From: Erysipelatoclostridium sp. An173
Lineage (GTDB): Bacteria > Bacillota_I > Bacilli_A > Erysipelotrichales > Coprobacillaceae
Assembly: GCF_002160495.1 (NCBI RefSeq)
Contig: NZ_NFKR01000001.1
Coordinates: 1 to 64,000 of the forward strand
Reading direction: 5' to 3'
Length of the DNA stretch: 64,000 bases
The first letter of the stretch is position 1. Each line of letters opens with the position of its first letter. The notes below the pieces were generated by a model. That model did no database searches. It was given only the letters and a program-made list of their open reading frames with translations, and was not told where the DNA came from. Made by a program: the position numbers and the translations under genes. Shown in pieces: positions 1-7,736 of this stretch.

Positions 1-66
1 AACAAATGGAACATACTGCTAGATGAAGCATTGAATTACTTCATAGAATCAACTATGGAATTCTAG
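1..66 (+). CDS. C-terminal fragment of an unidentified protein
   Basis: An open frame enters from the left edge and stops with TAG at 64-66, giving 21 residues ending in STMEF. It may be the tail of a gene lying mostly outside the window. No family can be recognised from so little. An AGTTATGAA...TTCATAACT inverted repeat follows at about 65-95 and could end transcription, although it lacks a clear T-run. Confidence 0.3.
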   Translation, partial: NKWNILLDEALNYFIESTMEF

Positions 67-104
67 TTATGAATAAATTTCATTTTTTCATAACTTATTT
101 GACA

Positions 105-704
105 CTACCTAGTATATGTTAATAGCGGCTTACATACAAATAAAGCAATAATTGTTCCAACTACTGCCTCTAAAATACCGCTAGTTGTTATAATTCCAAT
201 TAAATATGTAACAAGAAGATTAAAATCCTGACCAATTGCAATAGCATAACTTTGGCCAAAAATAAAATAAATTCCCCCTAAAACTAAAATGGTATTAACT
301 AAAGAACCAGCTAAACCAGCAATAATTATACCAATATTGTTATTAATTTTAGCTTTTTGGAATTTTTCAAAAATAATTCCAGCAATATAACCAATCAAAA
401 CTCTAGGGACAATAGCAATAACTGCACTTAGGATATTTCCACTAATAAATGGTGAAAAAACAAAAGAAGTTATTGTTGGACTAATAGTATTATAAAATAG
501 ACTTGAAAGTCCAAAAACCAGTCCAATTAATGAACCACCTTTTTTACCTAGAGTAATTCCGGCAATAATAACTGGGATGTGTAATGTTGTTGCACGCAAA
601 GGGCCAATTGGAATATATCCTAGAAAGGGAATAAATACTAGTAACATTTCAATGGCAATAAACATTGCATACAAGACAAGATTTTTAGTTTTTTTGTTTT
701 TCAT
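105..704 (-). CDS. ECF transporter S component (substrate-binding membrane subunit)
   Basis: A 199-residue, very hydrophobic protein with about six membrane segments and the short basic start typical of ECF S components (MKNKKTKN, then a long hydrophobic helix). In this family the S protein binds a vitamin or trace nutrient and docks on a shared EcfA-A'-T energising module, which is not in the window. The stretch RATTLHIPVIIAGITLGKKGG followed by NTISPTITSFVFSPF is typical of a PF12822-like subgroup of unknown substrate; pantothenate or another vitamin is possible. The start at 704 is preferred over an in-frame GTG at 716 because GGAGGT (709-714) sits directly before it. A small ACCGT/ACGGT hairpin lies just upstream of the ribosome site. 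Confidence 0.8.
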   Translation of the reverse strand: MKNKKTKNLVLYAMFIAIEMLLVFIPFLGYIPIGPLRATTLHIPVIIAGITLGKKGGSLIGLVFGLSSLFYNTISPTITSFVFSPFISGNILSAVIAIVPRVLIGYIAGIIFEKFQKAKINNNIGIIIAGLAGSLVNTILVLGGIYFIFGQSYAIAIGQDFNLLVTYLIGIITTSGILEAVVGTIIALFVCKPLLTYTR

Positions 705-854
705 TTTTACCTCCACTACCGTTCATAAAGATACGGTGTTAAAATATATTAAACGTTATTTGTAATTAGATAATTAGTGTCAAGTCACTATTAAATATTT
801 ACTTAATAACAAAGTAATTATATTACTATCTATATAATAATTCAATAATTTAAA

Positions 855-884
855 TTGCTTATCAATTAGTATAAGTGGTAAAAT
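855..884 (+). promoter_or_regulatory. Predicted vegetative promoter of the DJ-1 family gene
   Basis: TTGCTT (855-860) and TAAAAT (879-884) are separated by 18 bases, about 24 bases before the start codon at 908. A GGAGG ribosome site lies between the promoter and the gene. Confidence 0.5.
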
Positions 885-907
885 ACAAGTATAGGAGGTT
901 TTATTAA

Positions 908-1462
908 ATGAAAAAAGTTGCAGTATTATTTCATGATGGATTTGAAGAATTAGAAGCTTTAAGCGTAGTTGATATTATGCGTCGCGCTAATGTTGAATGT
1001 ACAATGGTTGGAATGGATAAAGAAGTGGTTACAAGTTCACATCAAATTAAAATTTCAATGGATTGTGTTTATGATAATAACTTAGATGATTATGATATGA
1101 TCGTTATACCAGGTGGTCTACCAGGGGCAACAAATTTACGCGATGATAATAGAGTTATTGAATTAGTAAAAAGATTTAATGAAAATAATAAATTCATTGG
1201 TGCTATCTGTGCTGGACCAATTGTATTACAAAAAGCTGATGTTATCGCAAATAAGACAGTAACTTGTTATCCAGGATTTGAAGATGAACTAACTAGTGCC
1301 AATTATCAAGAAGCTTTGGTACAAGTTGATGGTAATATTATTACTGGAAAAGGGCCGGCAGCAGCACTGGCTTTTGGCTATACATTATTAGAACAACTAG
1401 GGTATGATAGTGATGAATTAAAAGAGGGTATGCAATATAAATACTTAGAAAAAAATATTTAA
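908..1462 (+). CDS. DJ-1/PfpI family protein (deglycase, glyoxalase or chaperone type)
   Basis: The 184 residues match the length and motif order of the DJ-1 subfamily. The early GFEELEA motif carries the conserved glutamate (about residue 16), the IPGG turn lies near 67-70, and the nucleophile elbow AICAGP places the reactive cysteine at residue 101. Family members handle methylglyoxal-type damage or act as redox-sensitive chaperones in the cytoplasm; the exact activity cannot be read from sequence. It is a single-gene unit with its own promoter, a strong GGAGG ribosome site and a terminator at 1558-1584. Confidence 0.88.
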   Translation: MKKVAVLFHDGFEELEALSVVDIMRRANVECTMVGMDKEVVTSSHQIKISMDCVYDNNLDDYDMIVIPGGLPGATNLRDDNRVIELVKRFNENNKFIGAICAGPIVLQKADVIANKTVTCYPGFEDELTSANYQEALVQVDGNIITGKGPAAALAFGYTLLEQLGYDSDELKEGMQYKYLEKNI

Positions 1463-1557
1463 ATTTTACCTCTTTCTTTTATTAGAAATTTGGAGTATAA
1501 TTACCAATGCAAAGAATGATAATTATAATGGCTAAATTTCAAAGAAAGATCTTTGCA

Positions 1558-1584
1558 AAGTACGATGTTATGTCGTACTTTTTT
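1558..1584 (+). terminator. Rho-independent terminator after the DJ-1 gene
   Basis: The stem AAGTACGA/TCGTACTT with a seven-base loop is followed by a T-run. It overlaps the last codons of the convergent membrane-protein gene on the other strand. Confidence 0.8.
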
Positions 1585-2092
1585 CTATTTTAGCTAAATT
1601 ATATAATACTATAGCCGTAAAATATAACTCAATTATACTATTAATATTGCCAAACATCACAATCAACATTCCTAATATAAGTAATTGACTTCGATATAAA
1701 GAAGTCATTTTTTGATATAAAGAAAAATCAAAATTCATCAAACGATTAATCAAGATAAAAATAATCAATAAAATAGTAATAGCACCAAGCATCGATAAAA
1801 TAATATGTAACGATGAAAATAAATCTTCACTATCAGGATGATATGGTAAAAAAGACCCTACAAGCATAGTAATAAAACTAGTAGTAATTAAGATCCAATC
1901 TGATTTAGTAAAATATGTAAACTGCCGATATATTTTAACTACCTTATATAATAAAAATATCGAAATACAACTGACCCATAATAAATAATAAATACGTAAA
2001 TCATTTTGATAAGATAAATAAGTAAAATTATTATAAGTCCATGATGTTTTTAAAGATAACAGTATGGTTATGATAAACAATAAGATATACAT
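1568..2092 (-). CDS. Unknown integral membrane protein
   Basis: A 174-residue protein not assigned to a family. It has five to six hydrophobic segments (roughly residues 1-14, 34-50, 66-84, 94-116, 133-152 and 152-168), with a short loop after the third segment carrying PYHPDSEDLFSSLH, whose acidic and histidine residues could be functional. No signal peptidase site, enzyme motif or Cys cluster is visible. The ATG at 2092 is chosen over an upstream start at 2140 because a GGAGG ribosome site lies seven bases before it. It is divergent from the unknown gene at 2197, with about 100 bases between them. Confidence 0.6.
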   Translation of the reverse strand: MYILLFIITILLSLKTSWTYNNFTYLSYQNDLRIYYLLWVSCISIFLLYKVVKIYRQFTYFTKSDWILITTSFITMLVGSFLPYHPDSEDLFSSLHIILSMLGAITILLIIFILINRLMNFDFSLYQKMTSLYRSQLLILGMLIVMFGNINSIIELYFTAIVLYNLAKIEKSTT

Positions 2093-2196
2093 TTTTTTCC
2101 TCCAATAAAAACATTCTAATAAAAATAGAAAAAAAAGCAAATAATAAAAGAAAAAATATATTTTAAAAAGTAAATACTAGTAAAGGAGGAATTAAA

Positions 2197-2514
2197 ATGA
2201 TAATTAGACTAAAAAGTATCCATGCCAATGTAGTTAATGAAAGTGAAGTAATTGATGGTTCTAAAATTAGCGCACTAATAAAAGTTGGTTATAGCTATAA
2301 CAAGGATAAAAAGTTAGAAATTGACTATCATATTTCATTAATACAGCATAACAAAAATGTTTTTGTTGTTAAAATTAATTATTTAGTTGAAGAAACGGTT
2401 AATCAAAATAATGAAAAAGATATGCTTGATAAAGCTGTTAGTCAATTAGAAAAGCGAATTGAATTAATTTTAGGAATGCTATGCGATGAAATTGGTATAA
2501 ACTTACTAAGTTGA
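2197..2514 (+). CDS. Unknown 105-residue cytoplasmic protein
   Basis: No family is recognised. The sequence alternates short polar and hydrophobic stretches, suggesting several beta strands (about residues 1-60), then a charged amphipathic C-terminal helix (about 75-100). The beta-then-helix arrangement vaguely resembles SecB-like chaperone folds, but this is only an impression. It has a strong AAAGGAGG ribosome site and a normal start. The stop codon lies inside a perfect 14-base inverted repeat (2503-2537), and the dipicolinate operon follows 64 bases later. Confidence 0.55.
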   Translation: MIIRLKSIHANVVNESEVIDGSKISALIKVGYSYNKDKKLEIDYHISLIQHNKNVFVVKINYLVEETVNQNNEKDMLDKAVSQLEKRIELILGMLCDEIGINLLS

Positions 2515-2537
2515 CTTTTATTTAGTCAACTTAGTAA
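2503..2537. repeat. Perfect 14-bp inverted repeat over a stop codon
   Basis: TTACTAAGTTGACT (2503-2516) and its exact complement AGTCAACTTAGTAA (2524-2537) flank a seven-base T-rich loop. No T-run follows on either strand, so it is not a classical terminator. It ends at the proposed -35 element of the dpaA promoter and may be an mRNA 3' stabiliser or a protein-binding palindrome. Confidence 0.7.
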
Positions 2538-2563
2538 CAAACTAATAAAATAATCATATTTTA
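2537..2563 (+). promoter_or_regulatory. Sigma-K-like promoter of the dipicolinate operon
   Basis: A -35 AC at 2537-2538 and a -10 CATATTTTA at 2555-2563 are separated by 16 bases, matching the sigma-K pattern (AC, then CATANNNTA). The start codon of dpaA is only 16 bases further on, so the leader would be very short. The B. subtilis spoVF operon is known to be sigma-K dependent. Confidence 0.5.
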
Positions 2564-2578
2564 TAGTAGAGGTGGAAT

Positions 2579-3328
2579 ATGATAGTTTATATTAATGGAA
2601 ATGATAATCGCTGTAAGTATTTAGCTAAGTTAATAGAAGCAGATGGTCATCGCGTTGAAACTAATATTAATATGTTAGATGTATGTCACATTCTGTATTT
2701 AGGACGTGATGGTGCTGGATTTGAACAAGTTGATTTTAAGCCCAATGCTATTGTAATAACTTTATTAAAAAATCAACGATTATCTTATTTAAGTAAATTA
2801 AAAGGTTTTAATTATGAATATTTATATCATGATGATGATTTTGTTTGGGAAAATACTTTTATTTGTGATGAAGCATTAATAGCTTATATGATTATAGATA
2901 ATAAAATTTCGTTAGCGAATGCTAAAATATTGATTTTAGGCTATGGTCATTGTGGTAGAGATTTAGCTAATAAATTAGAAGCTTTTAAAGCTAAGATCAC
3001 TATTGCTAATCACAATAACCGTTACTTTGATGAAGTAATAAAAAAAGGATATTCATATCATTCATTAAATCATTTGAACCTAGATAAATATGATTATGTT
3101 ATTAATACTATTCCAAAGCAGATTTTAACTAGACAAATATTAAGTACCAAAAAAACAGGTTGCAAGATCTATGATATTGCTTCTAAACCATATGGTATGA
3201 ACATTCAAGATCGTGATGAAAATTATCATCTATTAAAACAATTACCAACAAAATATGCTTATCAAAGCAGTGCTTTAGTTTTATATCAGGCTATTAAGAA
3301 AGTTGTTGATCGTTATGCTGGAAAATAA
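2579..3328 (+). CDS. dpaA: Dipicolinate synthase subunit A (SpoVFA)
   Basis: The protein forms, with DpaB, the enzyme that oxidises dihydrodipicolinate or its precursor to dipicolinic acid in the mother cell; the spore core then takes it up with calcium. Its 249 residues are shorter than the ~297 of B. subtilis, mostly in the N-terminal half. A Rossmann nucleotide-binding turn is visible at about residues 117-125 (ILILGYGHCGRD), followed by a conserved C-terminal region with KIYDIASKPYG. AGAGGTGG precedes the ATG. It is the first gene of the operon, behind a sigma-K-like promoter, and its end overlaps dpaB. Confidence 0.88.
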   Translation: MIVYINGNDNRCKYLAKLIEADGHRVETNINMLDVCHILYLGRDGAGFEQVDFKPNAIVITLLKNQRLSYLSKLKGFNYEYLYHDDDFVWENTFICDEALIAYMIIDNKISLANAKILILGYGHCGRDLANKLEAFKAKITIANHNNRYFDEVIKKGYSYHSLNHLNLDKYDYVINTIPKQILTRQILSTKKTGCKIYDIASKPYGMNIQDRDENYHLLKQLPTKYAYQSSALVLYQAIKKVVDRYAGK

Positions 3329-3905
3329 AAAAATTGGAATTGGATTAACTGGATCTTTTTGCTCGTTAGAAAAAACATTATCGGTAATAAAAGATTTAAG
3401 TAAGTTAAAGTGTGATTTATATATTTTTGCAAGTGAAAAAATATTAACATGTGATACTCGCTTTGATAAAGCTGATGAATTAATTGAAGAATTAGAAAAA
3501 TTATCCAAACGTAAAATAATTGATAATGTTGTTGATAGTGAAATTTTCGGTCCTAAAATTCCTTTGGATATCATGTTAGTAATGCCATGTAGTGGTAATA
3601 CTTTAGCTAAACTGACATATGGTTTAAATGATAACGCTGTAACTATGGCTTGTAAATCAACACTACGAAATGAACATAATGTTGTACTAGCAATAGCAAC
3701 TAATGATGCTTTAAGCAACTCTGGAAAAAATATAATGCAACTATTAAATACAAAGCATTTCTATTTAGTACCAATGTATCAAGATGATTATATAAAAAAA
3801 CCAAACAGTATGCTTTTTGATGAAAATCTTGTTATTCCTACATTAATAAATGCATTAAATAACAAACAGATTCAACCGGTATTAGAAGGGAATAAAGATG
3901 ATTAA
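3315..3905 (+). CDS. dpaB: Dipicolinate synthase subunit B (SpoVFB), flavoprotein-like
   Basis: This is the second subunit of dipicolinate synthase and belongs to the flavoprotein (HFCD-like) fold. The 196 residues closely match B. subtilis DpaB in length and motif order: IGIGLTGSFC at the start, then FGPKIPLDIMLVMPCSGNTLAKL and a C-terminal KKPNSM. The ATG at 3315, inside the end of dpaA, is chosen over a TTG at 3303 because the homologous proteins begin just before the GLTG motif. Overlap with both neighbours implies translational coupling. It is probably made only late in sporulation, in the mother cell. Confidence 0.9.
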   Translation: MLENKKIGIGLTGSFCSLEKTLSVIKDLSKLKCDLYIFASEKILTCDTRFDKADELIEELEKLSKRKIIDNVVDSEIFGPKIPLDIMLVMPCSGNTLAKLTYGLNDNAVTMACKSTLRNEHNVVLAIATNDALSNSGKNIMQLLNTKHFYLVPMYQDDYIKKPNSMLFDENLVIPTLINALNNKQIQPVLEGNKDD

Positions 3906-4956
3906 AGTTTTAAAATTTGGTGGAACATGTTTACAAAATCAAGAATCTATTGATAAGGTCATCGAAATAATTAAAAAATATGCTGATGATAAATTATTAA
4001 TTGTTACTAGTGCAATGGGTCGTTATCCTGACCCATATGCAACTGATACATTAAAATCGTTAGTTAGCCAGGTAAACAGTGATGAATATAGTCGTTTGCT
4101 TAGTTGTGGCGAGATCATTAGTAGTATAATTTTGTCTAATGAACTAAAAAAACAGCATTTAAAAGCTATTTCCGTATCATCAAGACAAATTGAATTAAAA
4201 ACTCATAAAAATAAATTAGTAAATGTTAACCAAAACAGGATTAAAAAATATTTTGAAACGTATGATATTATTATAGTTCCTGGTTTTCAAGGAATTGATA
4301 ATCGTGGTAATTTAAAGATTTTAGAAAAAGGTGATAGTGATTATACAGCTGCTTATTTAGCGCGGCGGTTAAACCTTGATGAAGTTTATATTTTTAGTGA
4401 TGTTTGTGGAATATATACTGGAGATCCTAAATATATTTATGATTCTAAATTAATTTGTCATGTTGGCTATAAACAGGCTTTAGATTTAGCTAAACATAAA
4501 GCAAGGATTATTTGTTATAAAGCTTTAAATGAAGGATATAAAAAAATTGGTTTTAAAATTAAACTTCGTTCTTATTTAAATGATCAAATTGGAACTTTGA
4601 TTAATCATGATGATACTAGTATTAGGACAATGTCAATTGACTTTGATTATTGTTTGATTCATTTTGAAAAAACAATTAATTCTAATGATCTTAAATATTT
4701 AAATGATTGTTATGGTAAAAATTATTTTGTTGCAACAGAAAATTTAAAAAAATTAGAAACACCTTTTATTAAAATCAAAAACTATGCCAAAGTTCATTTT
4801 GTTGGCTGTGGTCTTGATAAAGATGAAATATATCGTAATTTTCTTGATAAATTTGCAATCATATCTCAAAATGAAACTTCTAGTTATTATGTTGAAGAAA
4901 AAAACTGGCACCAGGATTTAAACTTACTGCATGATATAATTGTTAGGAGTGATTAA
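3898..4956 (+). CDS. dapG: Divergent aspartokinase of the DapG type
   Basis: DapG phosphorylates aspartate, the first step toward diaminopimelate and dipicolinate. Here the N-terminal KFGGTC, the DapG-typical SAMGRYPDPYATD (about residues 39-51), GFQG and FSDVCGIYTGDP are kept. The substrate loop usually reading GRGGSD is instead EKGDSD, and the later ELA..GAKV segment is changed. The 352 residues fall short of the ~404 in B. subtilis, the regulatory ACT part being reduced, although KVHFVGCGL in the last domain is still recognisable. Activity is therefore doubtful. It overlaps dpaB by eight bases; the usual asd gene between them is absent. Confidence 0.8.
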   Translation: MIKVLKFGGTCLQNQESIDKVIEIIKKYADDKLLIVTSAMGRYPDPYATDTLKSLVSQVNSDEYSRLLSCGEIISSIILSNELKKQHLKAISVSSRQIELKTHKNKLVNVNQNRIKKYFETYDIIIVPGFQGIDNRGNLKILEKGDSDYTAAYLARRLNLDEVYIFSDVCGIYTGDPKYIYDSKLICHVGYKQALDLAKHKARIICYKALNEGYKKIGFKIKLRSYLNDQIGTLINHDDTSIRTMSIDFDYCLIHFEKTINSNDLKYLNDCYGKNYFVATENLKKLETPFIKIKNYAKVHFVGCGLDKDEIYRNFLDKFAIISQNETSSYYVEEKNWHQDLNLLHDIIVRSD

Positions 4957-4958
4957 AA

Positions 4959-5771
4959 ATAAAAATATTTATTAATTTACTAACCCCATTTAAAGCTGAT
5001 GATACTATTGACTATGATAAAACTAAAGAATTGATTGATCGTTTAATTGAACAGGGGTGTAATAATTTTGTTATTGGTGGTAATACTGGAGAAGGAGCAA
5101 CACTAAGTTTTTTAGAATTGAAACATTTTTTACGTTATTTTTGTTTTCATTATCCACAAATAAATATTTATACAGTTATCAATGATTTATCAACCAAAAA
5201 AGTAATTCGAAAAATCAATAACCTAAGTGATTTACAAAATCTAAATGGTTTTATTATTAAAATTCCAGAAGTTTCTGGTTTAAAACAACAAGAAATATTT
5301 AAACATTTTAATTTTATCGCTTTAACAACTAATAAAAAAATTATTATTAAAGATTGTCAAAAGGTTAAAATTAATGAACAGACTATTTCTAAATTAGTCC
5401 AGGAACACAAAAATATTGCTGGAATAATATGTAAATATCATGTAATAGACCATATTGACAATTTTGATGTTTTTTATGATGAAACTTTATTAAAAGATTT
5501 TCATCACCAGATAAAATCAGGAATTATTAGTAGTTTAGCTAACTTGAATTATCAAAATATAAAAAAATTAATTACTTCTTCAAATAAAGTAGATCACGAT
5601 TATTTAATGTTATTATTAAAATATTTTTATCAGGAAAATATTACTAGTACCTTAAAATATGCTCTTAGTCAAAGTGAAAATATTGAATGTTTTACACGAC
5701 TTCCATTATCAAATATCAGTATAGAATTAAAAAATAATATCGATAGATTATTAAAAATGACAATTAATTGA
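4959..5771 (+). CDS. dapA: Degenerate dihydrodipicolinate synthase (DapA-like) with ATA start
   Basis: DapA normally condenses pyruvate with aspartate semialdehyde. This 270-residue copy aligns over its whole length: INLLTPF at the start, GGNTGEGATLS in place of the usual TTGES loop, and a C-terminal RLPLSNIS. The catalytic PYYN tyrosine segment is replaced by IPEVSG, the YNVPGRT loop is lost, and the Schiff-base lysine region reads GIICKYH. No ATG, GTG or TTG occurs in frame before 5031, which lies inside the conserved N-terminus. The ATA at 4959 sits nine bases after AGGAG and yields the expected start. It is probably inactive or repurposed, and poorly translated unless ATA is used. Confidence 0.65.
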   Translation: MKIFINLLTPFKADDTIDYDKTKELIDRLIEQGCNNFVIGGNTGEGATLSFLELKHFLRYFCFHYPQINIYTVINDLSTKKVIRKINNLSDLQNLNGFIIKIPEVSGLKQQEIFKHFNFIALTTNKKIIIKDCQKVKINEQTISKLVQEHKNIAGIICKYHVIDHIDNFDVFYDETLLKDFHHQIKSGIISSLANLNYQNIKKLITSSNKVDHDYLMLLLKYFYQENITSTLKYALSQSENIECFTRLPLSNISIELKNNIDRLLKMTIN

Positions 5772-5960
5772 TCTTTGTTTACTAAAATATATAAGGCGGT
5801 TAATAATATACCAAACAAATTAATTTAATTTTAGAAAGAATTTTGTTACAATTAGAATAGAAAGTATTAGTAAACATTTGTTAAATATGATAATATGGTT
5901 AAACCACACACAATAATAAAGTACTAATAAATGACTAATAATATAATAATGGAGGTAAAA

Positions 5961-7655
5961 ATGAGTAAAGAAAGTGTAAAAATTATTCCACTTGGTGGCC
6001 AAGCGGAAATGGGTAAAAGTATGTATTGCATTGAAGTAAATGAAAAAATCTTTATTATCGATGCTGGATTTCGTTTCCCAGAAGTTAGTAAATTAGGTGT
6101 TGATATAATAATTCCTAGTTTTGATTTTTTAAAAGAAAATGAAGATCGTGTAGTTGCAGTAATTATTACTCACGGTCATGATGATGTTATGGCAGCCTTG
6201 CCATATTTATTAGAAACAATCGATGTGCCAATTTATGCACCAGCTTTAACAGCTGATTTGATTGAACAAATGTTGAAACGGTATAAAAAACAAAATAATT
6301 TAAAATTAAATTACAATATTACAAGAGTAAAGCGCAATGATTCTATTATCATTAGTGATATTCCAGTTGAATTTTTCCCAGTAACTCATTCTATTCCTGG
6401 AAGTGTAGGAGTAGCTATTTGGAGTGAAAATGGTTATATTGTTTATAGCGGTGAATTCATTATTGATTTTGGTGCTCCTGAAGGATTTAGATGCGACATT
6501 CAGAAAATGATGGAAATTGGAAAAAAAGGTGTTTTAGCATTACTTTGCGAATCATCTTATTCTAAAAATTCCGGATATACTTCACCAAAGCATAAATTAA
6601 CTGACAAATTAGATCATATTTTTGAAGATAGTGAAGGGCGAATCATAATTACAAGCTATGCCCAAAATATTTTTAGAACTAAAGAAATTGTTGAATTGAC
6701 CAAAAAATATGGTCGTAAAATAGTTTTCTATGGTCGCGATAAATACGATAGCACTAATAGTATTGTTCGTATCGGACAACAGTTAAAAAAAGCAGTTATT
6801 GAAATTCCTAAAGAAATTATTGCTTTTTCAACTGATATTGGTAAGAAAAATGTGGATGATAATTTAGTTGTATTATTAAGTGGAACCCCACAAAGAATTT
6901 ATCATGATATTTTAGATATAATTGATGGTGGCGATGAATCATTAAAATTAAATGAAAATGATACATTTATTGTTGCTTCACCAGTTATACCAGGGACAGA
7001 AAAAATCGCTAATAAAGCAATTAATGAGTTATATAAAACTGATGCTAATATTCATGTTTTGAAAAATAAAGAATTGTGTTCAATGCATGCTTCACAAGAA
7101 GATATTAAAGTTATCATTCAAATTTTCAAACCTAAATATTTTATTCCAATTAAAGGGGAATATCAGCACTTTATTTCTAATTTAGATATTGCTCGAAGTA
7201 TGGAAATAGCTTTTGAAAATGTGGGAATTATTGATAATGGGGAAATATTGACATTTATCGATGGAAAATTACAAGATTACCGTGATACTATTGAAGTTGA
7301 AGATGTTATGATTGATGGTATCGGGGTTGGTGATGTTGGTGATAAAGTAATTGATGATCGCATCCAATTATCTAATGATGGCGTTGTGGTTATTGGCGTT
7401 ACGATTGATAGTCAATCTCGTGATATTATTGCTAATACTGATGTCCAGACACGTGGATTTGTTTATTTAAGAGATTCAGAATACATAATTAAAGGAATTA
7501 TTGAAATTTCTGAAAAATGTGTTGCTGAAATGAAAAACAATCCTAAATTAGAAGCGATTGAAGTTCGTCAGACAATTAAGGATAAAGTTAATAAATATAT
7601 TTCTAAAGAAACCGGAAAAAAACCAGTTGTTTTACCAATTATAATTGAAGTTTAA
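5961..7655 (+). CDS. rnjB: Ribonuclease J2-type protein with an incomplete active site
   Basis: This 564-residue metallo-beta-lactamase/beta-CASP protein belongs to the RNase J family, which matures and degrades RNA in the degradosome. The metal motif HxHxDH reads HGHDDV (residues 71-76), and the later TGDF is SGEF, so two zinc ligands are altered, as in streptococcal and staphylococcal J2 proteins. It likely acts as a partner or scaffold for a catalytic J1 encoded elsewhere. The ATG at 5961, directly after GGAGGT (5951-5956), is preferred over an earlier start at 5931. Its place after dapA and before spoIIIE matches B. subtilis rnjB (ymfA). A terminator follows at 7654. Confidence 0.9.
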   Translation: MSKESVKIIPLGGQAEMGKSMYCIEVNEKIFIIDAGFRFPEVSKLGVDIIIPSFDFLKENEDRVVAVIITHGHDDVMAALPYLLETIDVPIYAPALTADLIEQMLKRYKKQNNLKLNYNITRVKRNDSIIISDIPVEFFPVTHSIPGSVGVAIWSENGYIVYSGEFIIDFGAPEGFRCDIQKMMEIGKKGVLALLCESSYSKNSGYTSPKHKLTDKLDHIFEDSEGRIIITSYAQNIFRTKEIVELTKKYGRKIVFYGRDKYDSTNSIVRIGQQLKKAVIEIPKEIIAFSTDIGKKNVDDNLVVLLSGTPQRIYHDILDIIDGGDESLKLNENDTFIVASPVIPGTEKIANKAINELYKTDANIHVLKNKELCSMHASQEDIKVIIQIFKPKYFIPIKGEYQHFISNLDIARSMEIAFENVGIIDNGEILTFIDGKLQDYRDTIEVEDVMIDGIGVGDVGDKVIDDRIQLSNDGVVVIGVTIDSQSRDIIANTDVQTRGFVYLRDSEYIIKGIIEISEKCVAEMKNNPKLEAIEVRQTIKDKVNKYISKETGKKPVVLPIIIEV

Positions 7656-7680
7656 GCAAGTTTATTCTTGCTTTTTCTTT
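7654..7680 (+). terminator. Rho-independent terminator after rnjB
   Basis: The stem AAGCAAG/CTTGCTT with a six-base loop is followed by a long T-rich tract. It separates rnjB from spoIIIE, whose -10-like TATAAT lies at 7701-7706. Confidence 0.75.
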
Positions 7681-7736
7681 TTCATAGTGGTTGCCTGTGT
7701 TATAATGATGAAGTTAAGTTGGGAGTGAAAAGAGTT

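Noticed and set aside
5031-5771. DapA starting at TTG 5031
   Set aside because: The conserved DapA N-terminus continues 24 residues upstream, and no ribosome site lies before 5031.
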